A DNA stretch of 64,000 nt, taken from the NCBI GenBank assembly GCA_037179335.1, contig JAKZHN010000006.1, positions 1,726,092 to 1,790,091 of the forward strand, read 5' to 3'. Shown piece by piece: positions 36,330 through 50,884 of this stretch. Each line of letters starts with the position of its first letter. Within the stretch, counting starts at the first letter, position 1. The notes under the pieces are model-generated. The model did no database searches, had not been told where the DNA came from, and worked only from the letters and a program-made list of their open reading frames with translations. The position numbers and the translations under genes are program-made. The DNA is from Cyclaneusma minus (lineage: Eukaryota > Ascomycota > Leotiomycetes > Marthamycetales > Marthamycetaceae).

Positions 36330-36900
36330 AATAATTTATTAACAAGAGCCCTAATATTATTTATAAAAAAACCAGAAAAAGGCCTGTATTTTTATATAAA
36401 TTATTGGGCTTTAAATGAAATATTTAAAAAAAACCGGTTTTTCTTTAATTTATAACATTTTATAAGCAATTAAATAAATTAAATAAATTAAATAATTTAT
36501 TAAATTAAATATAATTATAGCGTTTTAGAAAATTAGAATTGCTAATAAAACTAAATAAATAATGGCTTTTTATATTTAATATAAGTTATATAAATAAATA
36601 ATATTTTCTTTTAGGCTACTTAATATTTTAAATATTGTTTGGCAATATATTAATTATTATTTGGCTAAATATTTAAACGATTTTTATTTAATATATATAA
36701 ATAATATATTAATTTATATAAATGGCTTTTTAAAATTATATTGCAAATATATATAAAACAAATTAAAGCAATTAAAAAAAGCCGGGCTATAATTAAATAT
36801 TAATAAATAAAAATTTAAAATTAAATTTATTAAATATTTAAATTTTATTATTAAAGCCAATTATAATAACGGAATTTTAAAATAAATAATTATAAATCCC
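36330..36900 (+). pseudogene. Gypsy reverse transcriptase remnant
   Basis: The translation around 36385-36450 gives FYINYWALNEIFKKNRFS, matching the Ty3 RT pattern (C.DYRALN..T.KNRYPLP). The active-site strand reads YLIYINNILIYIN at about 36684-36722, where a working enzyme has YVDDILIY. The two catalytic Asp codons have become Asn, as G-to-A changes give. Further on, KKAG and YLNFIIK match the thumb region. Confidence 0.75.
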
Positions 36901-39900
36901 AAAAAAATTAAAGCTATTATTAATTGGCTATTTTTTATTAGCCTAAAAACTTTTTCAAATTCTTTCAAATTTGCTAATTTTTATAAAAAAAAATATAAAA
37001 TCTTTCTAAGATTTATTTATTTATTATAATTTTAATTAAAAACAACCAGCTTTTTAAATAAATTATAAAAGCTAACAAAGCATTTATATAACTTAGAAAA
37101 ATATTCATTTTTATTTTAGCTTTAATAATATTTAATTTAAAATTGAAAATATATATAAAATTTAATGCTTTAAAATATAATCTAGGCAAAACGCTATTTT
37201 AAATAGAAAATGATAAAATAGCATAAGCTATTCCTTTTTTTCAAAAAAAATTAGCTTATAAAATATAATTATTTAATTTATAATAAAAAATTGCTAATAA
37301 TTATTAAATACTTTAAGAAATTTCCAATTGATTTAAAAATAATATAAAAGTTATTTTAAATATCAACAAATTATAACGATTCAAAATATTTTATAATATT
37401 TTATAATATTTTATAATATTTTATATATTATCTAAATAATAAATAAAATAGGCCTTTTTATTAATAAAGTATAATTTTGTAGTTATATGTATATTAGAAA
37501 TTAAATTATAATAAATGCTTTATTAAAATAAAAATACAGTATATTAATAAAATTATTAGATAAGCAATTTATTTATGAAATAATTATTTTATTATAAAAA
37601 AAATTATAAATTATAAAAAAAATAGCTATTTTAATATCAATAATAAATAAATTATTACATTTAATTAATATAGCCAAAATATAAAAAAGCGTATTTAATT
37701 TTAAAAACAATTATATATATAAATTAAAAGCTTTTTTTAAAACAAAGCAAAAAGGCAAAAATATAAAATATTTATTATTAAAATAAAAATTAAATAATAT
37801 ATAAAAATATATAAAGGCTATAAATACCAAAATATAAATTTTTAAAAATAGTATTTATTTAAAAATTATATAATAATATTATTATAAGCTATCCTAATAT
37901 AAAATATATATATTAAATATTATTTGAGCAATGTTTTTTAGCTTTTTATAAAATAATATATAAAAAGCTATATTATAAACTGCAATTTATATTATTATAT
38001 AAAGGCTTGAAAAAATAAAAAATAAATATTTTTAAAACTTTTATTAATTTCGAATTAAATTTAATTGCAAATATTAATAAATTTTATAATTAATTTATTA
38101 AAAAACAATAATTATATAAATATTATTATCGTAATCAATTATTTAAATAAAAGAATTATTATTTAATTTTTAAAAAGAATTATAATAAAATTAATAGTAA
38201 ATCTTTTTATTAAATTTTATTATTTATATTATACTTTATTTTCGCATATTATTTTCAATTAAAAATTATAATTTATTAGCCTATTTTAAGCTTTTTTTTA
38301 TAAGCTATTAAATTTTTTTATATGGTCTTTTATTTAAAAATAAATAAAGCTATAAGATAAATAAATACAATTATTAAAAAACTTATATAAATCTTTATAA
38401 ATTATAATTAATAGAAATAAGCCAAATTATTATTATATATTTAATTTTTAATTAATATTTATATAATTAAAATAATTAAAATAAGCTTTCGTTTTATAAT
38501 GCATAAATATAATATAAAGCCGTTTAATTTTAATATTTTATTTAGTTTTTCTAGCTTTAAATTTATTATTAATTAAATAAGTGCTTTAATTATAAAACTA
38601 AAAAAGCTAAAAAAAATAAGGGGAATATATTATAGCAAATATATAAAACAAAATGGAAAAATACAAAAATTAATATTAAAAATAAGCTAAAAAGTTTGAA
38701 ATTGGTAATAAAATATAATTAAATTTAAAAAAATTATATATAAATTATTTTAGCAAAATATTAAATTAGAAATATATTAAATATAAAATAATTAAAATAA
38801 AAGGCATTTATAATTATAAATTAAATTTATTTGGCAAAATATATGATATATCTTATACCAAATTTTTAAAACAGGGTTTAATTAATATTTTATTATTATA
38901 AACAATTATAAATTAGCAATTGCTAATAATAATAATAAAAAAATGGGTTTTAAATTGTACTATAATTAAATAGATAATATAAATTAAATAAAAATTGAAA
39001 ATAAAAAATAAAAAACAATAAACGGAATATAATAAAATTATTTAAAAATAAAATTAGGCTTTAAAAATATTATATTTTTAATTTTTAATTTTTCTTTTTA
39101 AAAAAAACGCATATATAAATACCGCTATTAAAAAAGCAAAAAAAGCATATAATTTTTAATTAGCTTTGCAAAATTAATATATTTCATAGGCTTTAATATA
39201 ATAATAAAATTTATAAAAAAATATTATGATTTGTAATTTACCCTTTTTTATAAAAGTTTTAAAAAATTTAAAAATAAAAATAATAAAGAAAAATTATATT
39301 ATTTTTAGCTTAATAGCCTAAATATATTAATATTAAAATAATTTATAAAAGCATCATTTAAATTAAATTATATATTATTAAATAAGTAATTATATATATA
39401 TTTATATATTTATATATGTAAAATATAAAAAGACCTTATATTATTTTTATATACGGATTTTTAATTATTAAATACTATTGAAAATAAATTATATAAATAA
39501 TAAATGTATATTTATATTAAAAAAATCAATTTTAGCTTATAGCTAAGATTAGATCCGTAATGTTTAATTATATTAAAAAATATTTAATATTATTTAAAAT
39601 ATATATTATATTAAAACGCTTATATAAGCCTTATAATCATTTAAAATAATATATAATTTAAATATATACATATATAAATTATTATTTTATTAAAAACTTA
39701 TAAAAAATTATATTAAGCCTAGTTTTAATTATATATTATAAATAGAAAACAATATTTAAAAATCATATAATAAAATAATTAAAAATTAAGTTTTATATAT
39801 TATATAAATTAAATTAATTAAGCCAAAATTTCTAATATTAAATTTACCAAATCCGCCAAAATTAATTCTTTTATTAAACTTTACGTTTTAATTATTAGAA

Positions 39901-40576
39901 ATAATAAAGATATAAAAGGAATTTTTAATTATTTAAAAAATAAGGCTTATAAAATTAGGCTTCTTAGCAACAAGCTTTTTTTAAAAATTCTTATTATTAT
40001 TATTATTATTAAAAAACGGAAAATATATAAATTAAAAATTGGAATAGCTATAAAACCAATAAAAATAATTAACGCCTTAATTAAAATTAATTAAAACTAA
40101 TAAAATAAGCTAAAAAAGGCCAGAAATTTGTAATTGCTATTTTAATAATTTATAATTATTTAATATTAAAAATAAAGGCCTATTTTATATTTCATATAAT
40201 TATAATTATTATATCTTTAAATAAATTGGAAATTATAAAAAAAAACCATTAATTTAAAACATTAAAATTAAAATTAATAAAAACAGTAAAAACCATTTAT
40301 ATAATTTTATTAATTAATACGCATATTATTAAAATTTTAATTAATCGGCTAAGCTAAAAATTAAAAATTTAATATTATTGCAAAAATCGAAAATAATAAA
40401 GTTAATTTAATAATTATATAAAATAAAAATTAAGGGTTTACCAAAATATAAAGATGCATTGTAAAATATTTAAAAAATAACATAATTAATATAGGCCAAT
40501 AAAAATAAAAAATTAGCTAAAAATAATAAAAATTAAGCCGCTATAATATTATTATAGCTGGTATAAAATTATGCAA

Positions 40577-40771
40577 TATAATTATAATAAATATAATAAA
40601 TATAATAAATATAATAAATATAATAAATATAATAAATATAATAAATATAATAAATATAATAAATATAATAAATATAATAAATATAATAAATATAATAAAT
40701 ATAATAAATATAATACATATAATAAATATAATAAATATAATAAATATAATAAATATAATAAATATAATAAA
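40577..40771. repeat. 9-bp minisatellite (AATAAATAT)n inside the gypsy element
   Basis: About 21 near-perfect copies of a 9-bp unit. The open frame across it (Asn-Lys-Tyr repeated) is a by-product of a repeat length divisible by three, not a gene. The equivalent place in the inverted copy (about 60145-60170) has only about two units, so the expansion happened after the copies separated. Confidence 0.95.
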
Positions 40772-41064
40772 AATAAATACAGCTAGCAATTTAAAAAATA
40801 GGAAAAAAACAGATTTTTAAATTTAGCATTATTAAATATATTTTAAAATAAAATTATAAATAATATATATTAAAATCTTAAATAAAAGGCTTAAAATTTA
40901 AATTAATATATATAATATATAGAAAAAAGCTAATTAAAAAAATTGCAATTGCTAAAAGCTAAAAGATTTAAAAATTGCAAAAGCGCGAATTTGGAAAAGC
41001 TAAAAAAATCCAATTAAAACCAATAATCTTTTTTTGCTACATAAAAAATAATAATCATAGAATA

Positions 41065-41290
41065 ATTTAATTAGCAAATTATTATATATATATTAAAAAT
41101 AAATTATAGCATTGCTAAAGCAATAGCCATTATTATTATAATAAGCAATTTATTATGTAAGCTTAATATTTTAAAAATTAAATTAATATATTAAATCTAT
41201 ATAAAATATTGAAATATAAGGGCTGGAAGACTTAACATAAATAGCAGGCTTCGGTTTCTTAAAATTAAAACAAAACCAACTACAGTAAAT
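41065..41290 (+). repeat. 3' LTR of the gypsy element
   Basis: Matches 34055-34310. It is less mutated than the 5' copy in places: GGCTGGAAGACTTAACATA here corresponds to AATTTAAAAAACTTAATATA there, transitions only apart from small shifts. Confidence 0.65.
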
Positions 41291-43370
41291 AATTAATATA
41301 AAAATAAAATAAAGTCCTTTTTAAAGCCAATATTAATTAATAATTAAAAAAATATCATTAAAATTCAAATATTAATGCAATTCTTTTGAAAATAGTATTA
41401 AATAATAAAGACAATTCAGCCGTATTTAAAAAACTTATTAAAAAGCAAATTGAATACAAATTTATAAAAATTTTACAATTTAATAATATATTCAAATTAT
41501 TGGCTAATATAAAATTAAAAATTGCAAAAAAAAAGATTAAAAAAATAATTAGGAAAATTAAAATATAAAAGAAAATAGAAAAGAAATAGTGGAAATTGTA
41601 AAAATACAATAAGAGGTTTTTAATTGTATAATTACTAAATTTTATATCTCGCCTACTACATTACGTGATTTTTAATATTTTTAAAGTCTAGCTGGCGTAT
41701 AAAATTAATATAATTCCATTTAGAAAGGATTTTAATTATGCTATTAATTGGTATTTCAATTATAAACATTTATCCGATTTTAATTTGGGCTAACTGAATA
41801 ATTTTCCTAGTCTACTTTTAATAAATATTGATATAGCGCAGCTAAATAATTAATTTATATATTTCTAAATTTAAAAAATATAAAATTTAAATATTATTGC
41901 AATAAAAAATTAATTTATTATTAAATTCAATATTCGTTTGGGCAAAAAATCATTTTCAAGCAATTAGCTTTTTCGCAGCAAAAGTTTGGGCTAATAGCTT
42001 GATTTTAATGCTAAAAATAATTATAAATTTTTGCTTGCTAAACTTCCAGTTAATTATATTATTAAAAAGCTTTATTATAAATTTTTAGAAACTCTTTTTA
42101 TCCGCTTTATTGGCAAAATTGGCATTAACAAATATTGCCAAACTAGCATTTGTTAAATTTGGCTAAATATAGTATTTTAATTTAAAATATAAAATATGAT
42201 ATATTAATCCAATTAAATATTCTAAATAATAAATAGCAGTTTTTTAATAATTTTGAAAAGAATTGGTATTAAATTTAAATAATTGCGAATAAAATTAAAA
42301 CACGTTTTTTCTAATAGTATTCCTTAATTAGCCAATTTTATTGATTAAATTTAAATATTGTTTATATAAGTTTTTATTGGGTTTATTGGGATTAAAAATA
42401 AATACCAAATTGATAAATAGCAATATTTTAAGCAAATATTTATTTAAATTAATGCTATAATTTTTCGCTAATTGGAGAATATAAGCTTTCTAGCTTAGCC
42501 AAAGCTTTTTCTAGGCTTAATTATAAATAATATAGCATTTTACAAATTCAAAGAATTCTTTAAAAAAATTATTTTATATTTAAAATATAAATAGTTTTTA
42601 AAATACTTTATAAAATTAAGGCAATAAAGGTGTATATAATAATTATATTATTTAAATGAAAAAATACTATTAAACTTTTTATAATAAAAATGCAAAGCTA
42701 TTTAGAAAATTATTTTAATTTGAAAGCAATAAAAAGTTTCAAAAAGTTTTTGTTTTATAAAAAAGCAAAAATGGATAATTTATAAAAATTCTCCTAAATT
42801 GCCCCAATTTTTATAGTTATTAAATTTGTAAACATATAGTATTTTTTTAAATTTGGCGTTTATATAAATATTAACAGCATTTACATAAAGAAATTCCCAA
42901 TTAAAATAAACTATTATAATTAAAAAGGCCTAAAACTAGCGTATAGCGAAAATAGCCAAATAGACTTTTTTATTAATTAAATAAAAATCCTTATAGGCCA
43001 TATATTAAATTTTAAATATAAAAAAAAAAATATAAATATTAAATTCAAATCAAATTTTTATATTAAAAAAATAAATTTAATACCTAATAATTTAATTCCT
43101 AAATTTATAATTAATTTGAAAATCCCTTTTTTTATTAAAGCCGTTTATTTGATTTTAGCAATTTTTAAGTAATACCTTTTATTAGGATAATAAAATATAG
43201 CACGCTAATTTGATAATTTCGGCTAAACTTAGTTTTAATATAGCTAAATAAAAATTGAAAATTTATTAAAAAGCTTAAAAAAAACGTTAATATTTCTTTT
43301 AAGCGCTATAGGATTATATTTATATTATATATAATTTTTAATAATATTAATTGAATTAAAATATTATTTA
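41290..43370. other. AT-rich block, unassigned
   Basis: About 2 kb of very AT-rich sequence. Weak remnants of coding structure may exist but no family could be named. The open frames at 41358-41609 are composition artefacts. Confidence 0.5.
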
Positions 43371-43560
43371 ACCAATTGCCAGCATTGCAGCGGTGGTCCG
43401 TGCACCGCGCCACCGCTAGCGCCAAGACTGGAAATGGCTTTAAAAAGAGCTTCGTTTTAAAGCTTTTTTCTTTTTCTAGATTACTATCAATTATTACAGC
43501 CAGATTTGCAATACTGCCCTATAATTAGTAATTTTCACCTATTTCTTGCAAATCGACATT
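43370..43560. repeat. GC-containing repeat, left copy (LTR-like)
   Basis: About 180 bp starting near TGCCAGCATTGCAGCGG and repeated in the same orientation at 50885-51070. A perfect 7-bp stem GCGGTGG…CCACCGC (around 43391-43417) is present in this copy. A third, inverted and more mutated copy is at about 62330-62490. The two direct copies flank the copia element, so they may be LTRs or repeats of an older element into which copia inserted. Confidence 0.6.
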
Positions 43561-44870
43561 AATTAGTATTTCTTCCGCAAAATATAAATTAGCAAAGTAA
43601 AATAGAAAAGGCAGATTCCAATTGCCTAATTTGCGTAGTTTTGTTTAGCAATTTAATTTAAAGCTTTATTTAATAATTTGCGCAAATTTATAGCAGCCCG
43701 TTTTAATGCTAAGGATCCTTTTCTCCCTTTTTTAATAGTTTTCAATTACTAGAAGCCCGATTTGAATATTAAAATTTTTGCTAATTTAAAGCTGGCAAGT
43801 CCTTCGCAGCCATTATTTTAAAAACAGCGTTATCGCGTTTATTCACGCAGAATAATATTGCAACGCTTTATTCAAATTTAAAGGCCTTGATGATTTTTAG
43901 CAATTTTGGGCTGCTTTTAGCGCAGTTTTAAATAATTTAATTTGCTTTTAAAGTATATTATTACTATAGCGTTTTTATTAAAGCTGGCAGTCTCCCAGCT
44001 ATTATTTTGCCCAAATGATTTTGAAAATTAAAAGCGCAATAATGAGATTTTTTTAAAAATAAATTAAAGCCTGTACATTATTTTTTTTTGGCTAAAGCTG
44101 GCAAATTCTATTTATTAATATTTTTAAAATTAAAATTGGCAGCTTATTCTTTGCTATTATTTTAATTTGATTAAAATTGACAAATTTATTATTATTTCAA
44201 TTTATATTAAGGCTGGTAATTAATATTATCCAATGCAAAGCCTTTGCGTTCCACGCGCGAATAATATTTTAAAAATAAATTGGTATTTTATTGCCAATTC
44301 GAAATCCTTAAATCCGATTTTTCCAATATTTTCCTGCCATTTGCAAAGCTTAGCGCAGCCGGCCAAAATTCTGTGCAATATTGTTTTTCATATTTTTGCA
44401 AGCCAATCTTTTTTAAAAACGTATATTTCCTGCAATATATTAGATTTAATGCAAGCTATTTAAAAGTTTGTAAACGACAATATATTTGCGCAAGGTTTTT
44501 AGATTTTTTGAATTTTTTAAATTTTTTAAATTTTTTTTTTCGAATATTTTTAAAATAAAAATTTATATTGGAAATTTAAATAGTCAGATTTCAATATATA
44601 TATTAAGTAAATTTGCATTGCGTACATGCTTTAGCAATTAAGCTATTTCTAAATTTATTATAATATTGGCCTAGTATAGAAATAGGAGTTATTAAGTAAT
44701 ATTAGCAATGGCTGCTTAAATTGAAATTAAATATTATTTAATTAAATGGATAAAAAAATGCGCTAATAAATATTGGATTTTTCAAATGCTTGTGGAGTTT
44801 AAATAAAGAAAATTAAAATAAATTGGGCTTTTGCGCTTTTTATGCAAAAATATTTGAATCCAACGTAGGC
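43560..44870. other. AT-rich sequence between repeat and copia element
   Basis: Less extreme composition than the neighbouring blocks, with repeated GCTGGCAG/AAAGCTGGCAA-like words (43793, 43983, 44096, 44132, 44212), which suggests a decayed short tandem repeat of about 100 bp. No gene was identified. Confidence 0.4.
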
Positions 44871-47800
44871 TAGATTTTTCAAATATATTATATTAAGAAA
44901 AAAAAGCTATTTTATAGCTTGGAAAGTATTATGCATTTCTTTCCCGTTTATATATATAAAAAAGCGTAATCCCTGCATATAATCAGGGTATTTTAGCAAA
45001 AATTTAATTCAAATTATTAAAAAAGCATTTTAACACTTGTTTTTAACTTTTAATAATACAGCTTTTTTAGGCCTTAATTTGTTTTTTTAGAAATATATTA
45101 TAGTCAATTTGGGCTATATTATAAAATTTTATAGCATATTATATATTATTTAATTATATATTATAATATAATATTTTTTTATAGCTTTATTTTTTTATAT
45201 TTAATATCTATTGTATTTGGCGCTTGTTTTTTCTGTACTATTGTTTTTTAATTTTAATAGCTTTTTTAATTTTATAAATTAAATTCTTTATAAAGCTTTG
45301 GTAAATATATTTGCGATTATATTTTAAATATTAATATAAATTATTTATTACTTGCAATTATTTTTTAGCTTTTTAAATAATAATAAGCAATATTAATATA
45401 TTTAAACTTTTAATAAAATTGGAAACTTTTAACAAAAGCTATAGCGCTTTAATTGTTTTTTCTATATTTATATAATAAATATTATTTTTTACCAATTTAC
45501 TATATTTAATATTTTTTAATATTTGGGCAATTTATTATTTTTATTTAATATTTGCAATAGCCGCTATATATTTAATTTTATAAATAAATATAGAAATGCA
45601 TTTTTGCTTTTTATTTAATTATTATATTGAATTTTTTAAAAATATAATTATAAAATTGCTAATATGTCTTTTATTAAAAAGCAATTTATAAAAGGCATTA
45701 TTATAAATTTTTAATTTGCCTTTTTCAATTTTCCCTAATTTGTATTTAATTTTTTAGCCTGTTATAATTTTAAAATAGGATAGCAATTAAATTAGCTTTA
45801 AATTATGCTGTTTATAAAAATTACCTATAAATTAAATTAATTCTTTTATAGTATAATGAATATTAAATTTCATTAAAATGATAAAATATATTAGCTTTTC
45901 TAACTTGTTTTGGTATAAAAAAATTTTATTCTGTTTTAATTATTTTTAGCAAAATCTATTATATTATTATTATTTATAGAAATAAAATATAGCCTTTTTT
46001 TTAATTAGAAAATTAAATTGAATATAAAAACTATTAGTATACCATTTTTAATTAATTCATAGGGTTTCTAATAATTTGTTTTTTATAATTCGCATATTTA
46101 GGATTTTCTTAATTTCCCCCAAATTCTTAATAATAAATTTAATAAATAGCAAAATAAAAAATCTATTGAAATTTATATTTAATTTGGCAGCTGCTATAAT
46201 ATTATTAATATAGATTAAAATAATTATATCTCTAATTTTATTAATAAAAAAGCAAAAATTATTAAAATTAAATTTAAAATTAAATTTGATAATTTTAAAT
46301 TTAATTAAGCAATTCCAGTTTTTGGCTGTTTATTTAAAGCTATATAAAGTTTTATTTAATTGAAAAATATAGCCAGATGTAATAATTACTTTATTTGGAA
46401 AAGCCAAATATATTAAGTTTTTAAATTTAGATTTAATAAAAGCATTATTAATATTAAAATAGCGGTATTTTATATTTTGCTAAATTATAATAGCTAAAAA
46501 GATCCTAAATATATTTATATATATTTTTCTTTTTACATAAATTTAAATAAAGCCGCGGGCTATTAAATGGGCTTTGTATTTATTTAAACCGCTGTTTAAA
46601 TTTAGCTTCAAAATAAATATTTATTGAATAAAACTTAAATTAAAAGCTATTTATATAGCTATTTTAATTTAAATATTATTAATTATTAAAGTTTTAAATT
46701 TTATTATAATAGCGTTTTTTTAGTTGTTTTTTTATCATTTTTTTTGGTTTCAATTATAGCTGCTATAAAAGCTTTTAAAAACCGATTTTTATATAAAATT
46801 CTGGCTTTAATAATATTATGCTTCAAATATTTGTATTCGCCAATTATTTTTATAAAAAGCTTTTTTAAAGCTTTAAATAATAGCTATTTATAGGCAATAA
46901 AAACAGCTAAAAGTGCTTTATTAAAATCTATAGCATTTATATTTATGATATTAATATATTTTTATTTAAAGGCATTTATTATATTAATAGGGTTTTTTGG
47001 CATTTTTATAATAGGAATTTTAAAAAATGGTTATTTTAGCTAAAATTTTAAATTATTAAATTTGGAATAAAATATTGCTTTTATTCATTTATTTTAATTA
47101 ATAGCTAAAGGTATTACTTTTGGCTTGGCAGTTTTAATTGGCTTATTTTTAGATATTTTTTAGCTAGAAAAAGATTTCCGGGCCTTTTTTTTGCTAATAT
47201 TGGCCTGCTGATATAACAGTAATTAGGAAATTCGTTTAAAATCCTTTGGAAATTATACAAATTATTTTTTAGCTTTAAATTTATAATTTTATTAAAGGTT
47301 TTTTTATTTTATTTAATAATGAATTTTGTAGCCATTTACTTTAAATTTGAATAATATAATTTATATTGCTTAATAATATTTAAATTATATTTTATAAATA
47401 TATACTTTTTTCCTATAAACAAAAACTTATTTTTGCGGCGTTTTTTTAGACTAATTATTTTGCTATTAGTTTCCGAATTAATATTAACTTTGTTTTTATA
47501 ATAAGGCTTAGCTATAGCAATTTTAAATTAAAATTTAATTAAAAGCTCAATATTATATAATATAGTCCAAATATATGCTTTTGAAATTTAAATTGTTTTT
47601 TTAGCTAGTTTATTTTGTTAAAAAAATAGCTTTTCCAAGCTTTATATTATGAATTGAAGCCCAATAAATAATTTGTTTTACCAATTCTTCTATTTTATTA
47701 ATTTCTTTTGTTTTTATTGTTTTTCCAATTTCCAATTTTGTTTTTGCACCAGGCAATTAAAATAAAATATATTTTAATTTTTAATTTTATAATAAAAGCC

Positions 47801-50430
47801 CAAATTTTGCTTATCCGGCTATTAAATTCTTTTTAATAATTAAATGTTTTGATAAATATTTAAAAAAAGAATTGCTAGCTATATCAAAATATACCAATTT
47901 AAAAAGTTCTATTTTATAATTTGCAAAGATTTTAAAAATATAGTTTTGTATTTTACTAATATTGCAATTTTTATGATAATAAGAAATTTTAGAAATTTTA
48001 ATCTTTTATTAAAAAATAATAATAAAATGCAATTTATTAATTTTAATTAAACCTAAATAAGCTTATTTTTAAATAAATAAAAAAAAACTTATTTAATAGC
48101 TTTTTGCTGTTACCTTTTTTAATTTGCTTTTTTAATTGCTTTAGCTTTAACTTTTTTAGCCGTTTTAATTTTGGTTCTAAATTAAATAGCTTTTATTATA
48201 TTGGAAATTAGTATTTTTAAATTACAATTGGCAGCTTTTTTCTATATTATAGCAATTGGTATTTTTATATTATAGTAATTGGTATATTCTATATTATAGA
48301 AATTGGTATATTTAATATATTATATTAAAATATTTTTAAAAAGTAAAAAATTAATATAAAGAAAATTTATTTAAAGCATTTTAATTTTTTTTAATTTCAA
48401 TAAAAAAAGCAGCAAAATAAATAATAGTAATAAATAATAATTGCTTAAATACTAATATTAATTTAGCTGCTATAATTATAAATTTCATAATACAGAAATT
48501 TTATTATATAAATATTTTAAAAATGAAATTCTGAATATAGTGGCCTTTAAAATATATGCTATTTTAATTAATTTCTTTTTAATAAATTTTTCTATTTAAA
48601 AGCAAATTTACCCCTAAATATAAAATATATAAGATATTTCTAAGCAAGTATTCCCTATTTTAAACCTTTATTAATATAATATTAATTTAATTTAAATATA
48701 GCCTTCCCTTTTCTATTTTAATAATTTTCTATTAGTATAGCTTTAAAAAATTCAAAAAAAAATTCAATTATATATAATAAAATATTAAAATTGGCAATTC
48801 AAATAAAATAGGGAATTTTATTAGCAATGGTAATAAACTTTTAAATAATATATATTGCATTTTTCTTTTTCAAATTTTAAAGGGATCCTTTTAGCGCTCC
48901 TTTTAGCTATATAGGCATTTTTTTAATTAAAGTTTTTATTAGGCCAATTATTATAGTATTTTATATTGTTTTTTATTATATCAAAAAATAAGAATATTTT
49001 TAATACTATTATAAGTTTTTTAATTATATAGAAAATAACAATAGTTTTTAAAGCTATTATAATTGTTTTAATTATATAAAAATATTGAATTTAATTATAA
49101 ATTTGTTTGCTATTTTTATAGCTATTAATTTTAGCTCTGTAAAAAATATTAATAAAACGCTTGTTTTATAGCTTATTCTATAATTTGATAAATTATTTTT
49201 CCTTGCATTTGCCTTTTTTATTTAATTTTTATAAAGCGGTAAAATAGGCAATTCTTTTAAAAAAAATATAAAAAGGCTTTTTTTAATAGATTTAGCTTTT
49301 AAATAATATTTAAATAATATTGTTTTTATTATACTTTTAAATATAATGTATTTCATTGGAAACCATAATATTATAATACAAAAAAAATCAATATAAACTA
49401 TTATATAAAATAGATTTAATTAAATAATTTGGCGGCAAATAATATAAATTTTAATTTAGAATCTTTTAATAATAAAATTTAAAATCTATTTAAAATTGGC
49501 AATTTAGTGAAACTAAAAATTTATAGTAATTATAAAAATTATAAAATATTTTTTATTTAAAATATCCCAAGCATTTATATAATAAATTTTGGAATTAATA
49601 GTCTTTTTATTTAACTGGTTAAAATAAATATAAATTTTATAAAAAACTTTAGCAATATTTGCTTTATATTGCTTTTCCAGATTTTTATTTAATATCATTT
49701 GCATTTTATACGCTTAAATGCAATTAGAATTTGCAATATATTAATTAAAAAAAATATAATATATTAAATGCTTTTGCTTTTAAAATATATTTTTATTATA
49801 ATAAATTATTTATAATATTTAGCGTAAATAAAAATAAAAATATTTTGCATATTAATAAATATAATAAATATAATATTTAATTTATAAAAAAAAACTAATT
49901 GAAATTAATAAATATATTGGCTTAAAAAATAAAGATTTACTATTATTATTCTTGATTTATCAATAAATTTCCAAAAACACGGCATTGCGCTAATAAATAA
50001 TAAGCTTTAAAAATATAGTATTGCAAAAAACAAAAAAGCAAAAACACGGCGCAATATTAAAATTGCGTAAAGGCTTTAAAAATATAGCGCTGCAAAATTT
50101 TTATTAAAAATTTAAAAATACAATATTGTAAATTTTGCTTTAAAATACAATGCTATAAAAACTCTAAAAATATAGCATTGCAAAAATTTGTTTTTTTAAT
50201 TGTGCTAAAGCATATTAATAATTATAATTTATTTAAATCCAATATAGGCTAAATTTTTTAAATATTTTAGATTAAAAAAAAAGCTATTTTACAATTTGGA
50301 GAATATTATGCATTTCTTTCTCGCTTATACGTGCAAGGTGGGCATAACCCTTGCATATAACCAGGTTATTTTGGCAGGGGTTCAATTCGAACCACTAGGA
50401 GGGTATTTTAACAAAAAAAGAGATTTATCA
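44870..50430 (-). mobile_element. RIP-degraded Ty1/copia LTR retrotransposon
   Basis: About 5.5 kb, the usual copia size, read on the minus strand. Related terminal segments lie at about 44870-45033 and 50230-50433, both containing TATTATGCATTTCTTTC and a GCATATAA.CAGG.TATTTT stretch. The minus-strand translation gives the copia RT (about 46640-45990) and the RNase H end NIFTKAL at about 45315-45255, just before the 3' terminal repeat, in the right order. All frames are interrupted. Confidence 0.78.
45990..46640 (-). pseudogene. Copia reverse transcriptase remnant
   Basis: Minus-strand translation includes KYKAHLIARGF (family: KARLVARGF), then YIFQLNKTLYSFK (family: .V..L.KALYGLKQ), then LIYINNIIAAAK (family: LYVDDIIIAG) and LGEIKKILNMRI (family: LGEL..FLG..I). 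The two active-site Asp codons at 46201-46206 now read Asn. Confidence 0.75.
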
Positions 50431-50433
50431 AAA
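49970..50433. repeat. Copia-associated LTR, right copy
   Basis: About 460 bp with a short internal tandem motif (AAAATATAGC.(C/T)TGCAAAA, about four copies at 49985-50190). The right end has GGGGTTCAATTCGAACC. A longer inverted copy is at 63350-63870; the left copy at 44870-45033 matches only the right-hand part. Confidence 0.6.
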
Positions 50434-50884
50434 TATCAAAAAAAAATAAAATGAAAAGGCAGTATAAAAGAAAGCTGAAAAATAAATAAAATAAATAAAA
50501 TAAAAAATTGAAAAGCTTTCAGAGTTTTTTTATAGCCAAGAGCTTTATTGGAGCCAATTTCCCAATATGATTTAAAACTTTTGCAATATTTAAAACTCGT
50601 GCATTTAAGAATTAAAGCCTGCTTTTTTTGAAATTAATTAAAAGCTTTCTTCTTTATAAAAATACAAATCAATTAGCGCATAGAATATAAGGCATTTGAT
50701 TATAGATATAGCTAGGAATTTGGGCAAGGAAATATAATAAAATGGTATAAATTTAGGGTATAAATTAGGATTGGATTTATATGGATTTATAATATGATTT
50801 AAATGGATATGAAAATTAAAACCATTGTAATTAATTATCTAGCTGGCAGCATGGTTAAATTCTTTTTATTATAAAGTAGAAAGC

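Larger units (their letters stand above)
33950..41290 (+). mobile_element. RIP-degraded Ty3/gypsy LTR retrotransposon
   Basis: A full-length-looking element of about 7.3 kb flanked by related terminal repeats (about 33950-34310 and 41065-41290). Reverse transcriptase is readable on the plus strand at about 36330-36900, and the region 37900-38600 has integrase-like remnants. Stop codons interrupt every frame. An inverted copy of its 3' part lies at about 59560-61000. It cannot encode a working protein. Confidence 0.8.

Noticed and set aside
40541..40789. Frames encoding repeated Asn-Lys-Tyr or Ile-Phe-Ile
   Set aside because: Direct consequence of a 9-bp tandem repeat, not coding.
50380..50405. 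GGGGTTCAATTCGAACC as a tRNA T-arm
   Set aside because: No acceptor stem, D-arm or anticodon arm could be placed around it, and it recurs with the LTR copies.
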